From positions 250,521 through 274,948 of the forward strand of contig VHZZ01000016.1 in the NCBI GenBank assembly GCA_009801015.1: DNA of 24,428 nucleotides, written 5' to 3'. Below the pieces are notes generated by a model that was given only the letters and a program-made list of their open reading frames with translations, did not search any database and was not told the DNA's origin. How positions within the stretch are numbered: the first letter of the stretch is position 1; each line of letters starts with the position of its first letter. The translations under genes were made by a program, and so were the position numbers. Positions 1 to 13,000 of this stretch are shown here, one piece after another. The stretch comes from Silene noctiflora (Eukaryota; Streptophyta; Magnoliopsida; Caryophyllales; Caryophyllaceae).

Positions 1-45
1 CATGATGGGGTGAGGGACCCACTGCTTTTTCTATTTTCCTATTAT

Positions 46-86
46 GTCTCTCACTAAATTAGTGAGAGACGGTCTCTCACGAGACC
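46..86. repeat. Nested palindrome with GACGGTCTCTCAC motif (MITE-end-like)
   Basis: GTCTCTCACT (46-55) and AGTGAGAGAC (61-70) are perfect 10-bp inverted arms around AAATT. The second arm also pairs with the following GTCTCTCAC (72-80), so two hairpins compete. Copies of GACGGTCT-type sequence recur elsewhere in the window, which suggests the end of a dispersed element. The partner end lies outside the window or has decayed. Confidence 0.5.
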
Positions 87-540
87 TACTGATTTTGTAT
101 ATTGAGTTAGCATTAAAAAGAAAGAAAAAAATTAAACAAACACTTTTTTTTTTTTTTTTTTAGTAATTACACATGGGTGATGCTCATGTATAAACATGAT
201 TTACTCAATTATGGATATAAATGACCAATTTACCCCATATATTTCAACTCCCAAATTTCAATTTTCTTTCTCTACACAATTCTCCCTTTTACATCCTACC
301 ACCTCAGTAAGTGGATTATACATCCGATGTACTACCACCAATTTTATAATTTTTGAACATTATAATAAAGTTTATGAGTTTTGTTTTAAAAATTATGAGT
401 TTTACTATAAAGTTTCTGAATTCATTTACTAAAACAATTAGCTCAAAAAATTACAATAAAACTCAAAATCATTACATATAAACTTAATTAAATTTAAGTT
501 TTGACAAGAAAAAAAATTAAAATTTAACATATAAACTTTC

Positions 541-635
541 ATAAGCTCAAAAAAATACACATATGCTCAAAAACAAATTAAGTTTGGGTAATAAGCTCAG
601 AAAAAATAAATATATGCTCAAAAACAAATAAAGTA
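541..635. repeat. 50-bp tandem duplication
   Basis: ATAAGCTCA at 541 and at 591 begin two near-identical units, each followed by ATATGCTCAAAAACAAAT and AAGT. The second copy stops short. It lies about 420 bp upstream of the first gene's ATG. Confidence 0.7.
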
Positions 636-1054
636 TCGATGTATGTTCATTTTTCCCGACCACGGCTACCTTGCCTGGCTTACCTTCGACACCTCGGCCG
701 GCCAAACGACCGCCCCACTGTCACCACCTTCCCCACAAACCCTAATTTTATCTAACCCTAAATTATTCATCATTAATTACATCCTCTGAATTTGATACAA
801 AGAGTAAAATAACAGAGATAGAAAAGGGGATAATTTGTTAATTTTTGTTCACTAGAATAAGGGCAAAGGGGTGGAAAATTTATGACAAAATGTCCGTAAA
901 TAAGTAAAACTTGTACATCAAAAAAACGACTCGTCACACTAAAAAAAATTAATAAAAAAAAAAATCATTGACCAACTAAAAGTTCAAAGTCCATCATCAT
1001 CCTAGTTTACTTTGACTGAAGTGCTACTCAACTGCGAAACTCTAAGATTCTCCA

Positions 1055-4000
1055 ATGGCGAAAGTTAACCCTAATTTAACTTCCTCATCAAAAAATTCTA
1101 CCCCCAGTTCATCTTCAACGCCAAAAATTATACCAAAAAAACCTTCGCAATCCTCAATTGCTTCAATAATTAAAGCATATTGTATACCTGCGACTTTTTT
1201 TCTGCTATTTTTGGTATTTCAAGTAGTTCTTCTACCTCAATCATTTCCCCTTTCTCATTACGATGGTATGAATCCGTTTTAGTAGAATTTTTTTTAATGA
1301 TTGTATAGTTTTATATGATGTAAATTGCGTAAAGTTTGAATCTTTGAGGTAATCTTATGTTTTTGTATTGGGAAAATTGACAGTTATTGGAGTTCCGTTG
1401 CAATGCTCTATCGAAGAAGTCGAGGAAGCGTACGAGAATCTCGTATCAAAGTGGTAATTATGATGTTTTGATTTTTATAGTGGTGATGTTTTAATAGAGA
1501 ATTGTTTGATTGATATTGTTGTTATGATTGTATTGAATTGTGTTTTGATTCGAAGTGTTTCTGATGATTGGTTAGTTAATAGTTACTCTCTCCCTCCCAA
1601 TCATTTGTTTACCTTTGATTAAAATACCTCTCATAAAGAATATAAGAGAAACGAATGATTGGGACGGAGGGAGTATGAAGTTTGAGAGAATGTGTATGTT
1701 GGTGATGCTTCTGCAGTCAAAATTTATAGTTTAAATCTTAATTTGATGGTTTTGAGTAGATAACATTTTGTTGGGGCGCAAGTTGTATGATCACTTTTTT
1801 CAACACTGATGAACATAAGGGAGACTAGGGATATGCTCATAATTTACTAATGCTGGTGTAGTCGTAAATCAAATAAAGTTAGAAACTTCTCTTTCTTCGA
1901 TGTCTCAGGGTCACCCAGCTAATCCCATTCTCCACCTAGTTTCGATTGTGGCAGAGTGCTGTAGCTTTACATTTCCCCCCAAACATTTGAACATTGCAAA
2001 TGGAAGAGTACATGTATGGACTTACTCGCTACAACAACATTACCCCAGTGCCTCAATGGCTCCCGTAAATTGCGAGATAAGGGGGGCCGGATGTAGCAGC
2101 CCTACCCTTGTGCTAGCAACACAAAGAGGCGGTTTCTGAAATGACCCAAGGTGAAAATTGTGTTGAGAACGGCATCAAAAGACCCCTACTTCACAATAGA
2201 AAGAAGCGTAACCATTTTGATTTATTCCATCATAATCCAAAACCGAGGAGTAATGATTCTTTAGCTCCATTGGAAATATGGACTTGCTACATTAGAGAAT
2301 TTCAAAATTGATTCTTTCCCCATAAACAAATTCTTGTTTTGCCTAGGCAATTATCGTCTGTGGATGTTTACCGTTTGTCTGGCGGCACTGGATAATTTTT
2401 TAGGATTTGATGTCGGCCTCTTATCAGGATGCTGGCTGTCTATCAAGAGACCCACTAATAACCAAGCCAAACCTTCATTTTTGTAGTGACTGACTATCGG
2501 CCCATACTCTATTTGTGTACGTTATATCATGCATGCTGTTGACTGGATTTTTGTCGCTGAAGGATACAATGATGCACTAGCTGTTTGTATCTGTTTGTAT
2601 TTCTTATGCATGTTCTGTACCATCAACATGCTTCAGTCTGTTTTGCTACTCATTCAGTTAATCTGTTCATTTTTATCACCCTTTTGCCTTTTAGACATGT
2701 TAAAGTAATATATTCTTTTGGTATATTATAGGAACTCAGGTGCTGAACTTCCTACGACAGATGACTTTATCAAGGTTATCATGTCATTCCTTTCTTCAAT
2801 CTTCATCTGCCTATTCTATTGTTATGTTTTTCCATTCCCTTTTGATATGGACATCTATGAACTAGTTAGTAGAATAGATGTTGCTACAATGTTGTTAGGA
2901 TCCAGAACCTACTTGGGGTGGACAAGGTGGTTATGATCGAATTGGTAAAATCAGATTGTAGGATCGTAAGTTCCTATAAATTAACTAGTACAGATAATTC
3001 GCTGTTGATACATGGAAAACTCTCGTGTTTAAATCTCAAACACTAGTACATTATCATTTGTCCACAAGTTGACCCGATTCGTAATTCTTCTCTTCATGAA
3101 AGTTATTTATAAAATATTAATAACAGGAAAGATGCTTTATTACCAATGAAGATCCTACCTAGGATCAAGATCAGTCATTACGTTCTAAAATTTTAATAAC
3201 CGGAAAATGTTGCTCATAATTTCTGCCTCAGGTTGATTGGTATTTGCAAAGAGCAGAGATCAATATGTGTCCTTGTACCATGTTAGAACTTATCATAAAA
3301 TATTGAGGCTTTGGTAGTACAAAAGCTGGAAAGCAATTTGCCATGTTAGCTGATATTTGGGTATATGACTGGAGCTAAATCCCCATAAAATTTGAGAAGT
3401 TAGATATTCGTTGTGAGGACACTTATATTTGGGTATATGACCGGAGCTAAATCTGCATAACTGTTGTGGGATTAGATATTTGTTGTGAGCCAAATCAACT
3501 ACTGTTTTTAAGGGTATTTCAGATATGTTTAAACAACTAAATTGGGCATCTTTGTAGTCTTTATATCCGAGGAATATTTGTCATCTTTTCCTTCTTTAAT
3601 AAGTTAATAATATTGATTTTCTATAGTTTCTTCATCAGTGACTACATGCCATAAATTTATTCTATCTGCGTTTTTCATGGTCCTAATTCTATAAAATGAG
3701 AGAATAATCTGTGATATACGTCTCCCTTATTTAATTTGTTGATCATATTCGGACATAAGGTTTGCTTTTCTTTGACCTTGGTGACTGGATGCTTCACTCC
3801 ACTTCTTGACTCCTTTTACGGCATTTTGTGTATCATGCACCATAGCTTGTTAGTTTTTTCTTCTTTGGATTTATAACTCTCTTAATGGTCTTTGCAGATT
3901 CGATATGCTTATGAGCTTCTAACCAATCCATTATGGAAAAGAGATTTTGACTTATTCGGGGTTGACGAACATCAAGTGGGTTAAATCTTGATAAATTTTT

Positions 4001-7000
4001 GTATTCTTGACTTGCTCCTTAAACTTCTCGTCTGAGTTTCACTTTTATTGTAGGATGTTCTAAAAAAGCTTACACAGCTAAATTCTGGAAGGGAATACTC
4101 AGCATTGGAGCTTCCTTTACTTGATACCGCTTCTGTGGGTCAGTTATACTCTCCTTCATATTCGTATACCTATATGGTTTAAGCTGCTCTTCAATCACCC
4201 AAAGCAGCTCTGATTTATCGAACTAATTGACTTTTCTGTTGCGCAGATTCTCATGATGTTGATTTTAACCATATCTCCTCTGAAGATCTCCGATCAGTTG
4301 TAGGGAATCAGAGGCCATGGTTAGTGCAGGTTAGTGCTTTTATGGTGGTATCACTGTTTGAGAATTAGCTGCTTACGATTTTCTAAATGTTTTCCTCAGT
4401 GTTGTGAATTGTATCCATTTCTTTAGTACTGAAGTCATACCGGCTGTAGCGAGGTGCCACTGATATCTCATGGTGTACTCGTGAATTTTCAAATTTATGT
4501 TAGGTCTATTCCAGTGGGAGCAAACAATGCGTCCAATTTGCAGACAAATGGAAAAAAATTGGTATGATCTTTGCGGTACATTCGTATAAATAAATTTCAC
4601 TCTCCTGTTTATGGCTTTCTACTGGCTTCTAGTAAAGATTTCTGTTTCCATTTACATCGTCACTACTCATTTTGATATTATACTATAACCACCTCTTCAC
4701 GATTTTTATTTTATTTTATGAGATAAAACATCAATGTTGGTATCGCTTTGTTTGTCTTTTAGTCCTGATGATATCGACCCTCTGAAACTTCGGTGGTGCA
4801 CTGGTGCCTAAATTTTTATAGGAATATACGTAGTTGTTTCCAGTTCCTTGATTTTGTGATAACAATGAGCCTATCACCAATCTTTAATTTAAGGATCCCA
4901 TACAAACTTGCAGAATGAATCTTTTTGAGCTCTGAAGATGAATTGACTGAAATTTAAGATTGAAAGGCAGAATAATTAAGATCCATGGAAAAGTGATGCT
5001 TCTAGAATTCCTTACGAGGTGTTTTTTGATAGTCCAAACAACTTTTTATTTTCTTCTTTTATAGAGGTCTAAATATATAAAGGAAAGGGTTTGCACTAGG
5101 GAATCGTCTGTGGAAGATTTGCTTTTGTGCTCACAGAGGGTGGTTAACATGAGTCGTGGTTGATGTACTGCATCATATGCTTTCTCGCAACCAGTTTTTA
5201 TACTTTTCTTTTTAAATATGATTTGAGCGATGGTTGCCAAGATAGAGGTTATTTCACACATTTGGATGAAGTGAGAGAAGTTCAACACTGCTTATTAGTC
5301 TAAGACTTGGGTTTGTGGGTAAATTGTAATAGGGAGACAGTAGTGTATTGAGGATTATGCTAATTCCACTCATTAAATATGCTTTTCTGAGTATATTGGT
5401 ATTCCTTTTGCAAGGGTTATGGAAAATACTAGCTAAACAATATGATGATTGCCGAATAGCTGATCGTTATAATGATCTGATTCTGGATGCCTTTTGGATA
5501 GAGAGTTGGAGACAGTGAGCCATAGTTGTAATATTATCTTGTTTGCATGTACAAGACTTCAATTCTTTTGTGTGATTAGGATGGGCATTTTCAGTGGGGG
5601 TTCATGAGGTTCAGTTGAACCCCCACNGACTTCAAAAAAGCAATATATACAAGTAAGAGTGAATATGAACCACTAAGATGTGGCTATCATAGTGGTGTGT
5701 GTTTGACTTTTTATACAAAGGGTCTAGTGTTCGAGCACTCCTAGTAGCAGTTTTTGGAGTTAATTTTGCTAATAAATGCCTTTCCTTCCTTGGTGACATT
5801 TTGTCCTTTGAATTAGTTTTCATCGACTTTTCCTTTTATATTGTTTTCTTTCTGAATTTTTATTCTTAATATACCTAAAAATTAAGTATACTTTATAGAA
5901 AAATAGTGTTTTTTTTTTGGATAGTTTTTTTCTTTCTATGTATACTCGAACCGGGATTCTAGAATCTCCCCTGGCTGATTAGTTTGTAATATTTTTGCAT
6001 GTATTGAGGATCTGTGTCTCCTGTGCAGCTACTTTATTGGGAGAGGTTGCTGATTCTGGAGCTGTTGAACTTGGTGACGTTGATTTTGCTTCTCATCTTG
6101 CGGAGAAGAAGGCTACAGGACAACCTTTCTTCCGAAATGGTAAACAGTCATCTACCATTGTCCCACTGAATTGATGTACTGTGAATCTGTGATCTTTTTG
6201 TTCTTTTTATTTTTATTATACAGATAGGGCACCCAATGTCCCCGCTTAGCTTAAGTTGGGGTTGGGATTTGTGAAACTATTGTATGCCGCTTTGGGAGAT
6301 TTTCCATTCCTGAGGCTCTTTGTTTATATCTTGATCATACTTTTGTAATACTCCTATGTAGTGTTTAATGTTCCTTTAGCTCACCGCTTGACTTGTGTTT
6401 GTGTTTACAGGACTTCCTTCTCTGATTGCATTCCCTCNAGGCTGTAAATCTTCCAACTNTCTTATCCGGTAAGCTTAGAATAATAAAGGTTCTTAAAAGT
6501 GCAGGACACATCTTGGTTGCATTTNTATTGCTTATGAGTTATGATATTCCAGNANTTCAGAGTTCAGAGTGCAGNTTCAGATTCTTATTGTGTGTTANTT
6601 NAGCCATAACAGTTTTANNAAGTATGTTTTTTCCTTGTGGTCTTTTGATCTTGGTATNTATATAGGTATGAGGGAGCGCTTTCTGTTGATGCAGTGACAG
6701 ATTGGTTTGCAACATATATACTGAAGTTACCCCNCATTCCATACTATACAAAAGACACCCTGGTATTTAAAGTCATCTTTCTTGATTGGCTCACAATTTT
6801 TTTACATTACTTATACACAAATATCCTGGCGTTTGTAAGCTTTGGTTTTTGGTATTACATTAATTCCNGGGGAAGTTAGTCAGTCTTTGGCATCTTAATA
6901 GAAAGGTGTAACACTGTAACTTTACTAGTAAGCTAACATGTCTTTGCATNTCTAACTTCAAAAGCATGATTTTGTAGATGTTATAGGTTTGTCGTAGTGA

Positions 7001-10000
7001 AGACTAGTAGTTCTGTCTTGATTTTAGAGAAAGAAGCTATAACAGCATCAGTCAGGCTTTGATGTTACTCAGTATGCTGTTATAAATTTATAGCACAGAG
7101 GAACGGATGTCAATTTACTAATGTTTGCTTTTGGATTTCAGGGACCGAGATTCCTAGCTAAGAGTAGTTATCATAAGGTACTCTACCATCTACTTTAATG
7201 TTTTTCTTTTCTGTTGAGAAGAGTAATTCAATTAATACCAAGGAGTGAGGATATTACTGTACAATCTTTATCTTTATCACACCATGCCTCTAACCCAAAG
7301 GCCATATACTTTTTATTAAGTCAGGTATATAATACATTGTCACTTGTCACCCAACCGGAAAAATGTCCCGATTGAAATGAGTAATTTGATATAACATCTA
7401 ACCATGATTTAAATTCGCAATATCGGTCGCAATCACGGTCGCGGAACGGTGTTGTGGAATTGTCCTCGGCTCGGCCGTTGCCCTCCAAGTCGTGGACTCG
7501 CGGTTATCACAGTGATATTTATTTTTACAAGCTTTTGTAATATTTTCATTTATTGGCTACTTCGCATAAAGTTATTCTATTTTGAATAATTAATTTGACC
7601 AATACTACACCATTTTTAACAACTTTTCATTACAAAATTTGGCCGGGAGAAGTTACAAATCGTTCATTTCAGGTTTGTGGTGGGTCGAGTTGGCCGATGC
7701 ACGTTATAAATCCCTTCTTCTTGGCCGATATTTTCGTATTTCTAATTTAGCCACCCCTCGAGATATCTTGTATCGGCCGCCTCTGATACCGATACATCTC
7801 AGCCGAGATTTTAAACGATGCACCTAACTTAATCTAAATGACTTGCACCTTAAGAGACACGACCCTGAAGCACTTGAATGATACGACCTATAACCATTGG
7901 CCTGAAAATGACCTTATTAGAAAATACCAAATAGACTCCAAAAGCTAGTGCATAATATCCTTAACGGACTGTACATACATGCCTTATTGATGTTTCAGGA
8001 AAATGTTTACAGAAATGTTTTATGTTAGCACTGTGTGTTTCACTTGCTTGTTTTTCTTGGATATCTAAACTTATCTTCTCACTATATCTGCTCAAAGGTA
8101 AAAGTCCTGATATTCTCAGACACAGGGATTCGTGCGACTCCATTTGTGCGCCAACTTGCCAAGAATTATCAGGAGTATGCTTCCTTTGGATGTGTTCTTT
8201 GGAAAGAGGAGGAATATTCCTTTTGGTGGACAACGTATGATCTCTTTGCTTCTTCTCTTATATTGATGCAAAATACTTTATATCATTGCTGTCTTAGTAT
8301 GACAGTTCCTTCATTTCAAGAAGAAGTTTACATTTTCCTATTTATGCCTTTTCTGTAGGTTGTTTACATATTCATCTTAGGCAATTTTTATTCACTAAAA
8401 ATACAATGATACCCCGGAGTCCGGACCAACTCATGTTCGCAACTGCGCAAGTGATCCCATATTAATTGCAAGGGTGCAAACCTAATATAATTGCAAAGGA
8501 TACCATAACCCACTTGGAGTCATTCCTCCATAACTTAAATTAAATTGCAAATATAAACTAATTAATGGAATGGAAAGAATATCATTTAGGAAAACAAGTG
8601 TTCATAAGCTAAGCTGGTTAAGATTAGCATGGAGGCATGATAGTTTGATGGCATCTTGGAACTGATTTATTCAATTATGCCATGTCGCTATTTATTTGGC
8701 TTATTATTTGTTTAAAGCAGTACTTTGTAGTAGACAGATAGCATAATAGTTTTCTCATTTATTTTTGAGTTTTTTGTCAAAAACTACCTAAGATTTATTA
8801 TCCCATTTCCAGAAACACTATCTAACATTTTTTTTTTTGCTTTTTACAACCTAACATTTATATATTTTTTTTTTCCCAGAAACTACCAAAGCCACTATTC
8901 CCACTAAAAAGTCGATATTCCGACATTGACTTTTATTTTGTAAAAAACTACCCCAATTTTTTATTTATTGTTGTTTTCTTAAACTACCTAACATTCATTT
9001 ATTTTCCCCAAAATTACCAAATAATTTTTTCTAGTTTTATTTTCCTCAAAATTTAATTATCCTCTCATTTACTCTTAAAAAATGTTATGTTACATGATTC
9101 TATTTCTTTATTTTTATTCTCTAAAAGTCCTAGTTAGAAGCAATTTCCTTTTTTTATCCCCAAAAAAAGTTTATATTAATAATTCTTCTTGTTAAATCTT
9201 GTTGAAAAAAACAAAATAAATAAATAAATGATGTAAAATAATAGGAAATAAAACAATAATTGACATTCGAGAAATAGAAGTCAACATCGATTTGTAACGA
9301 GAATATGAAAGTTCGTGTGAAAGTGAGGCGAACTAAAACAAAAAATATTAGAATATGTAATTAGGAAAGTAGAGGGCAATTACTTGTTAATTAATGGAAT
9401 AATGAAGACTGAAGAGAGGACTTTTTTTGGGAAAAATAAGTTAAAAAGGGATAAAAATGAATTTAAGGAATATAAAAGCTAATTTGTGAAATTAAGAAAA
9501 GAAAAGGGGTAGTGAGATAAGTTAGAGGGGAAGAAGAAAAAATATAGATGTAAATCAAACTCAAATATAGAGAAATCAAGAAAAGAAAAAAAAAAGGTTG
9601 TAAATGAGGTATATGAAACTAAAAAGGAATTTTGGAAGCAAAAAATAGTACTGTAGTAATTTGGTAGTTTTCAGCAAAATTTGACAAAAAATAATTATTC
9701 CAGCTAGTCAACGCCGGAAAGTTGACCAAATTGGCCGGAAATCAGCCATTGGTAGTGGTTGATTATTTTTTTTTTTATTTTTTTTTTTTAGATTAAGGTT
9801 GTTAAAAGCAAAAAAACAAAAATAATGTTAGGTACGTAGTAGTTTTTTAGGCAGTTTTTGACAAAAAAAAACCTTTATTTTTTAATAGCAAAAAGGCTGA
9901 GTCAGTTTTTAGGTTTCAACTTTAAAGTTATAGATAGAAGGTTTCTAGGTTACTCATTTGATCATGTTGTTTGTACCTTGATGTACTACTTAAAAATACT

Positions 10001-13000
10001 GAACCAATTATTAGCTAACAAAAGATCTCCAAAAAGAATTGAGTTAAATGTATGTTTTCAGTCTGTATATATTTCCATCTGTGACGACTTACGACAATTA
10101 AATTGCATACAAATGGGAATGTACTGAATTTTGTCTTGTTATATAAACGTAGTTTTCTACAGTTACCAATTTAGGACTTGCAAGCTTCGTTTGCTTCTGT
10201 TTCATTTAGTTTTTCTATTGTTTTGAGCCGTGCTTGAATGACACGGCCATAATGGTACTATTATATTCATACTTTACTAATAAACTGATTAGATACTAGG
10301 ATTTGTTAAGCTCTGTTGTTATTTGTCAGTCTTAGCCATTTTCTCTGGTATATCACTTATAAACCCTTAATCTGTTATTAATGGTGGTAGATATGGTGTG
10401 GAATCAGCTCCTGCAACCGTCTTCTTGAAAGACCCAGGCACTAAACCGTTGGTTTACTATGGTACTTCCATATTTTACCACTCTCTTATATATCTTTTTT
10501 TTTTTTAGTTATTTGGAATTTACTTTGATACCATATCGTCACTTTTGTCACATACTGCAGGTTCTCCAAACAGTTCTTGGTTTGCGGATGTCATGGAAAA
10601 TAATAAACTGCACGGTAAGTTTTCTATGCTTGTTGATCAGTTTAAGGCGGTACCTGTATGGGAGGCCATATTAAATGTGTTGTAGGAGTGTATATCATAA
10701 CTGTTTATTCAAAACCGTCTTTAAATTTAGTTGATCTGCTGGAGGAAGTGAAGGACTGCTACTAGTTTGGATATAACCTTTTTTTCCGCAGTAGTTACAT
10801 CTTGTTAATTTTCATCTGATATTTCTTTTGCCAAATTAATTTGTATTTTAGATTTAAATTCTGTTTTTATAAAAGAAATTTGAGCTTTGATTTTCAAACC
10901 TATAAGTTTAAAGTTGACCTTTGTATTATGTTTCACTCCCCATTTGTTTTTCACATTTCTTTTTATATATTTTTGCATTTTGTGGTGTACGATCACCCAT
11001 GGACGATTCTACAGGATAATTCATGTCAGCTGACCCCAAATCATTTTGGGATTAAGGCTCTGATGTTGTTGTTGTTGTATTCCTTTTGCCAAATTGTCAC
11101 AATGAATGTGTTGTAGCTTATTGGTATTACTTTGCTTTAGTTCAAGTACAATTTCATTGGCTAATCATGCATTCTAATTCATTTTTTTTTTCTTGAAGAG
11201 CTTCCACAATTGAGGAGTGTGACATCGATGAAGTTGGGTTGTGATGCACGGGGCTATTCTCGTGCTGGGAGCACTACCGACATTTGGTATTGTGTCGTTA
11301 TTATTGGAAGGCCAAGCCCAGAATTAAACCAAATGCGTGAGGTAAGATCTGTTATTAAATATGGCTGCTTATAGAGAAAATATGCACATCTGTTATTGGA
11401 TTTTCTCAAGCTCAGCCCTCGTTTTTTGTTCTCCTCTAAACTTGGAAAAAAGAATCTCATGTCTTTAAACGGTTGGCCCTTATGTCTCATGAGTAAAATG
11501 TCGCCTCTGATGGTGTGAGTCTACTTAACGAATTGGAAAGACCTTTGTCTTAGCTTGATTCTTGCTCTAGTGATCATTTATTATGCTTGTGTGGGAATTC
11601 GGTGGGATTGAAGACACATGGAAACTGTATCCGCATGACTCATAATGAAGAATTGTCGAGATTTCAACTGTCGATCTTCTAATTCATTATATAGGAAGTG
11701 TAGTTTACTGCGCGTCTGCGTCCCTTTTTCTGCAAAGCCAATTTAATTGTATCTTTGTTTATTTTGAGGAATGTGTTATAGATGTACATATTTTTAAGTA
11801 TGACTAGCATTAAGGTACTTAATAACATGGTCAAATATTTTTTTTTTGGTACAAAAGAGGGGCAAGCCCCGAAATAACATGGTCAACTATGACATATATT
11901 AAATACACTTGAGTGTAGGTTCTGCGCGGGGTCCAACAAACTTTATCAGCTGAGGATGCAGCTAATGCTGATGAGTTGGCAGCACCTTCAGCAATAGCCC
12001 TTAAAGACAGGCGGTTAACATTTGTTTGGATGGATGGAGAGGTGCAAAAGGTTAGTTATTTTCCCCTCTGTCTTCTCTGCTTTGTTGGTACACCTTCAGC
12101 TTTTGAGTTTTTAATGCTTGATTATTCAGTCAGTAATGGAAAAGTTATTAATGTAGAACTATACAACCTGACGAGCAAAAAGAATCAGAAGGAAAGTATG
12201 TGTTTTTTATATGACTAGATAAGTTATATATTTGCAGTCATGCTTTCTGTTCTCGTGGGGAGCGTTGATGTATTATTCATGATGTTGGATATTCTTTGGT
12301 CATTGCTCGACATTACTAGAAGGATAGTTAATCTTAGTGTATTGTTGTTCCAGAACTTGTGCATGTTTTATGTAAGTGGTGAACATAGCCTGGATTGTTG
12401 TGGGCCAAGAAGAGGTATTGAAGATACACCACAAATTGTTATGGTGCGTTACATGAGAAATGATTCTGCCGTTGATGATCAGGATAAGAAATCCTCGAAC
12501 AGTTTGTTAGATGTTTTGAAAGAGGACGTCGATCCTGTTTCTCAACTGGTAGCACACTATAATGGCTCTGCTGAACCTTTAAAGGTTGGACACTACTTGT
12601 TCAGTTATCGCTTGATCTTCAAACTATATATGTGATTTTCACCTGGAAAGTGACTTACTGTGTCTTTTACCCTCTTATTGTATCCACCTGCAGATTATGG
12701 AGTGGGTCTCAAAAATTGTCAAAGATGGCGATTCAGCCAAGCTTCCTTTCTTTGTGAGTCAAGTTGCTTTGTGATATATGTGGATATACTTGTGTTATAT
12801 GTGGATATACTTGTGTTATTACGCATTTAAAGAGTGCACGGGCATCCACATACATGGTTGAATGTGTGAAATTATATAATTTCTTGCAGTCAAGCCACTG
12901 TTGCGTGGTTTGGTACTTTGGTATTTGGTTGGTTAATCCTGTAACTGAATCATCGGTACCTAAAACAGTGTACATTGATGAACTAGCTTGTGTCCATGAT

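Larger units (their letters stand above)
1..1054. other. Upstream region of the DnaJ-like gene, no gene seen
   Basis: This is AT-rich sequence with a long T run at about 144-162, alternating ATGAGTTTT and AAGCTCAAAA motifs from about 340 to 640, and an abrupt GC-rich block at about 655-735 (CACGGCTACC, CTCGGCCGGCC) that looks like old transposon sequence. A proximal promoter for the gene at 1055 must lie in the last few hundred bases, but I see no convincing TATA box. The short open frame at 196-432 is low-complexity and not gene-like. Confidence 0.6.

Noticed and set aside
196-432. 78-residue open frame near the window start
   Set aside because: It is Phe/Tyr/Lys-rich translation of AT-rich repeats, with no motifs and no splice or neighbour support.
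1900-2139. 79-residue open frame in intron 2 of the DnaJ-like gene
   Set aside because: It lies within an intron whose flanking exons join in frame without it, and has no recognised domain.
5632-5823. Minus-strand 63-residue frame over the SINE candidate
   Set aside because: It is antisense to a repeat-like stretch, without motifs; chance frame.
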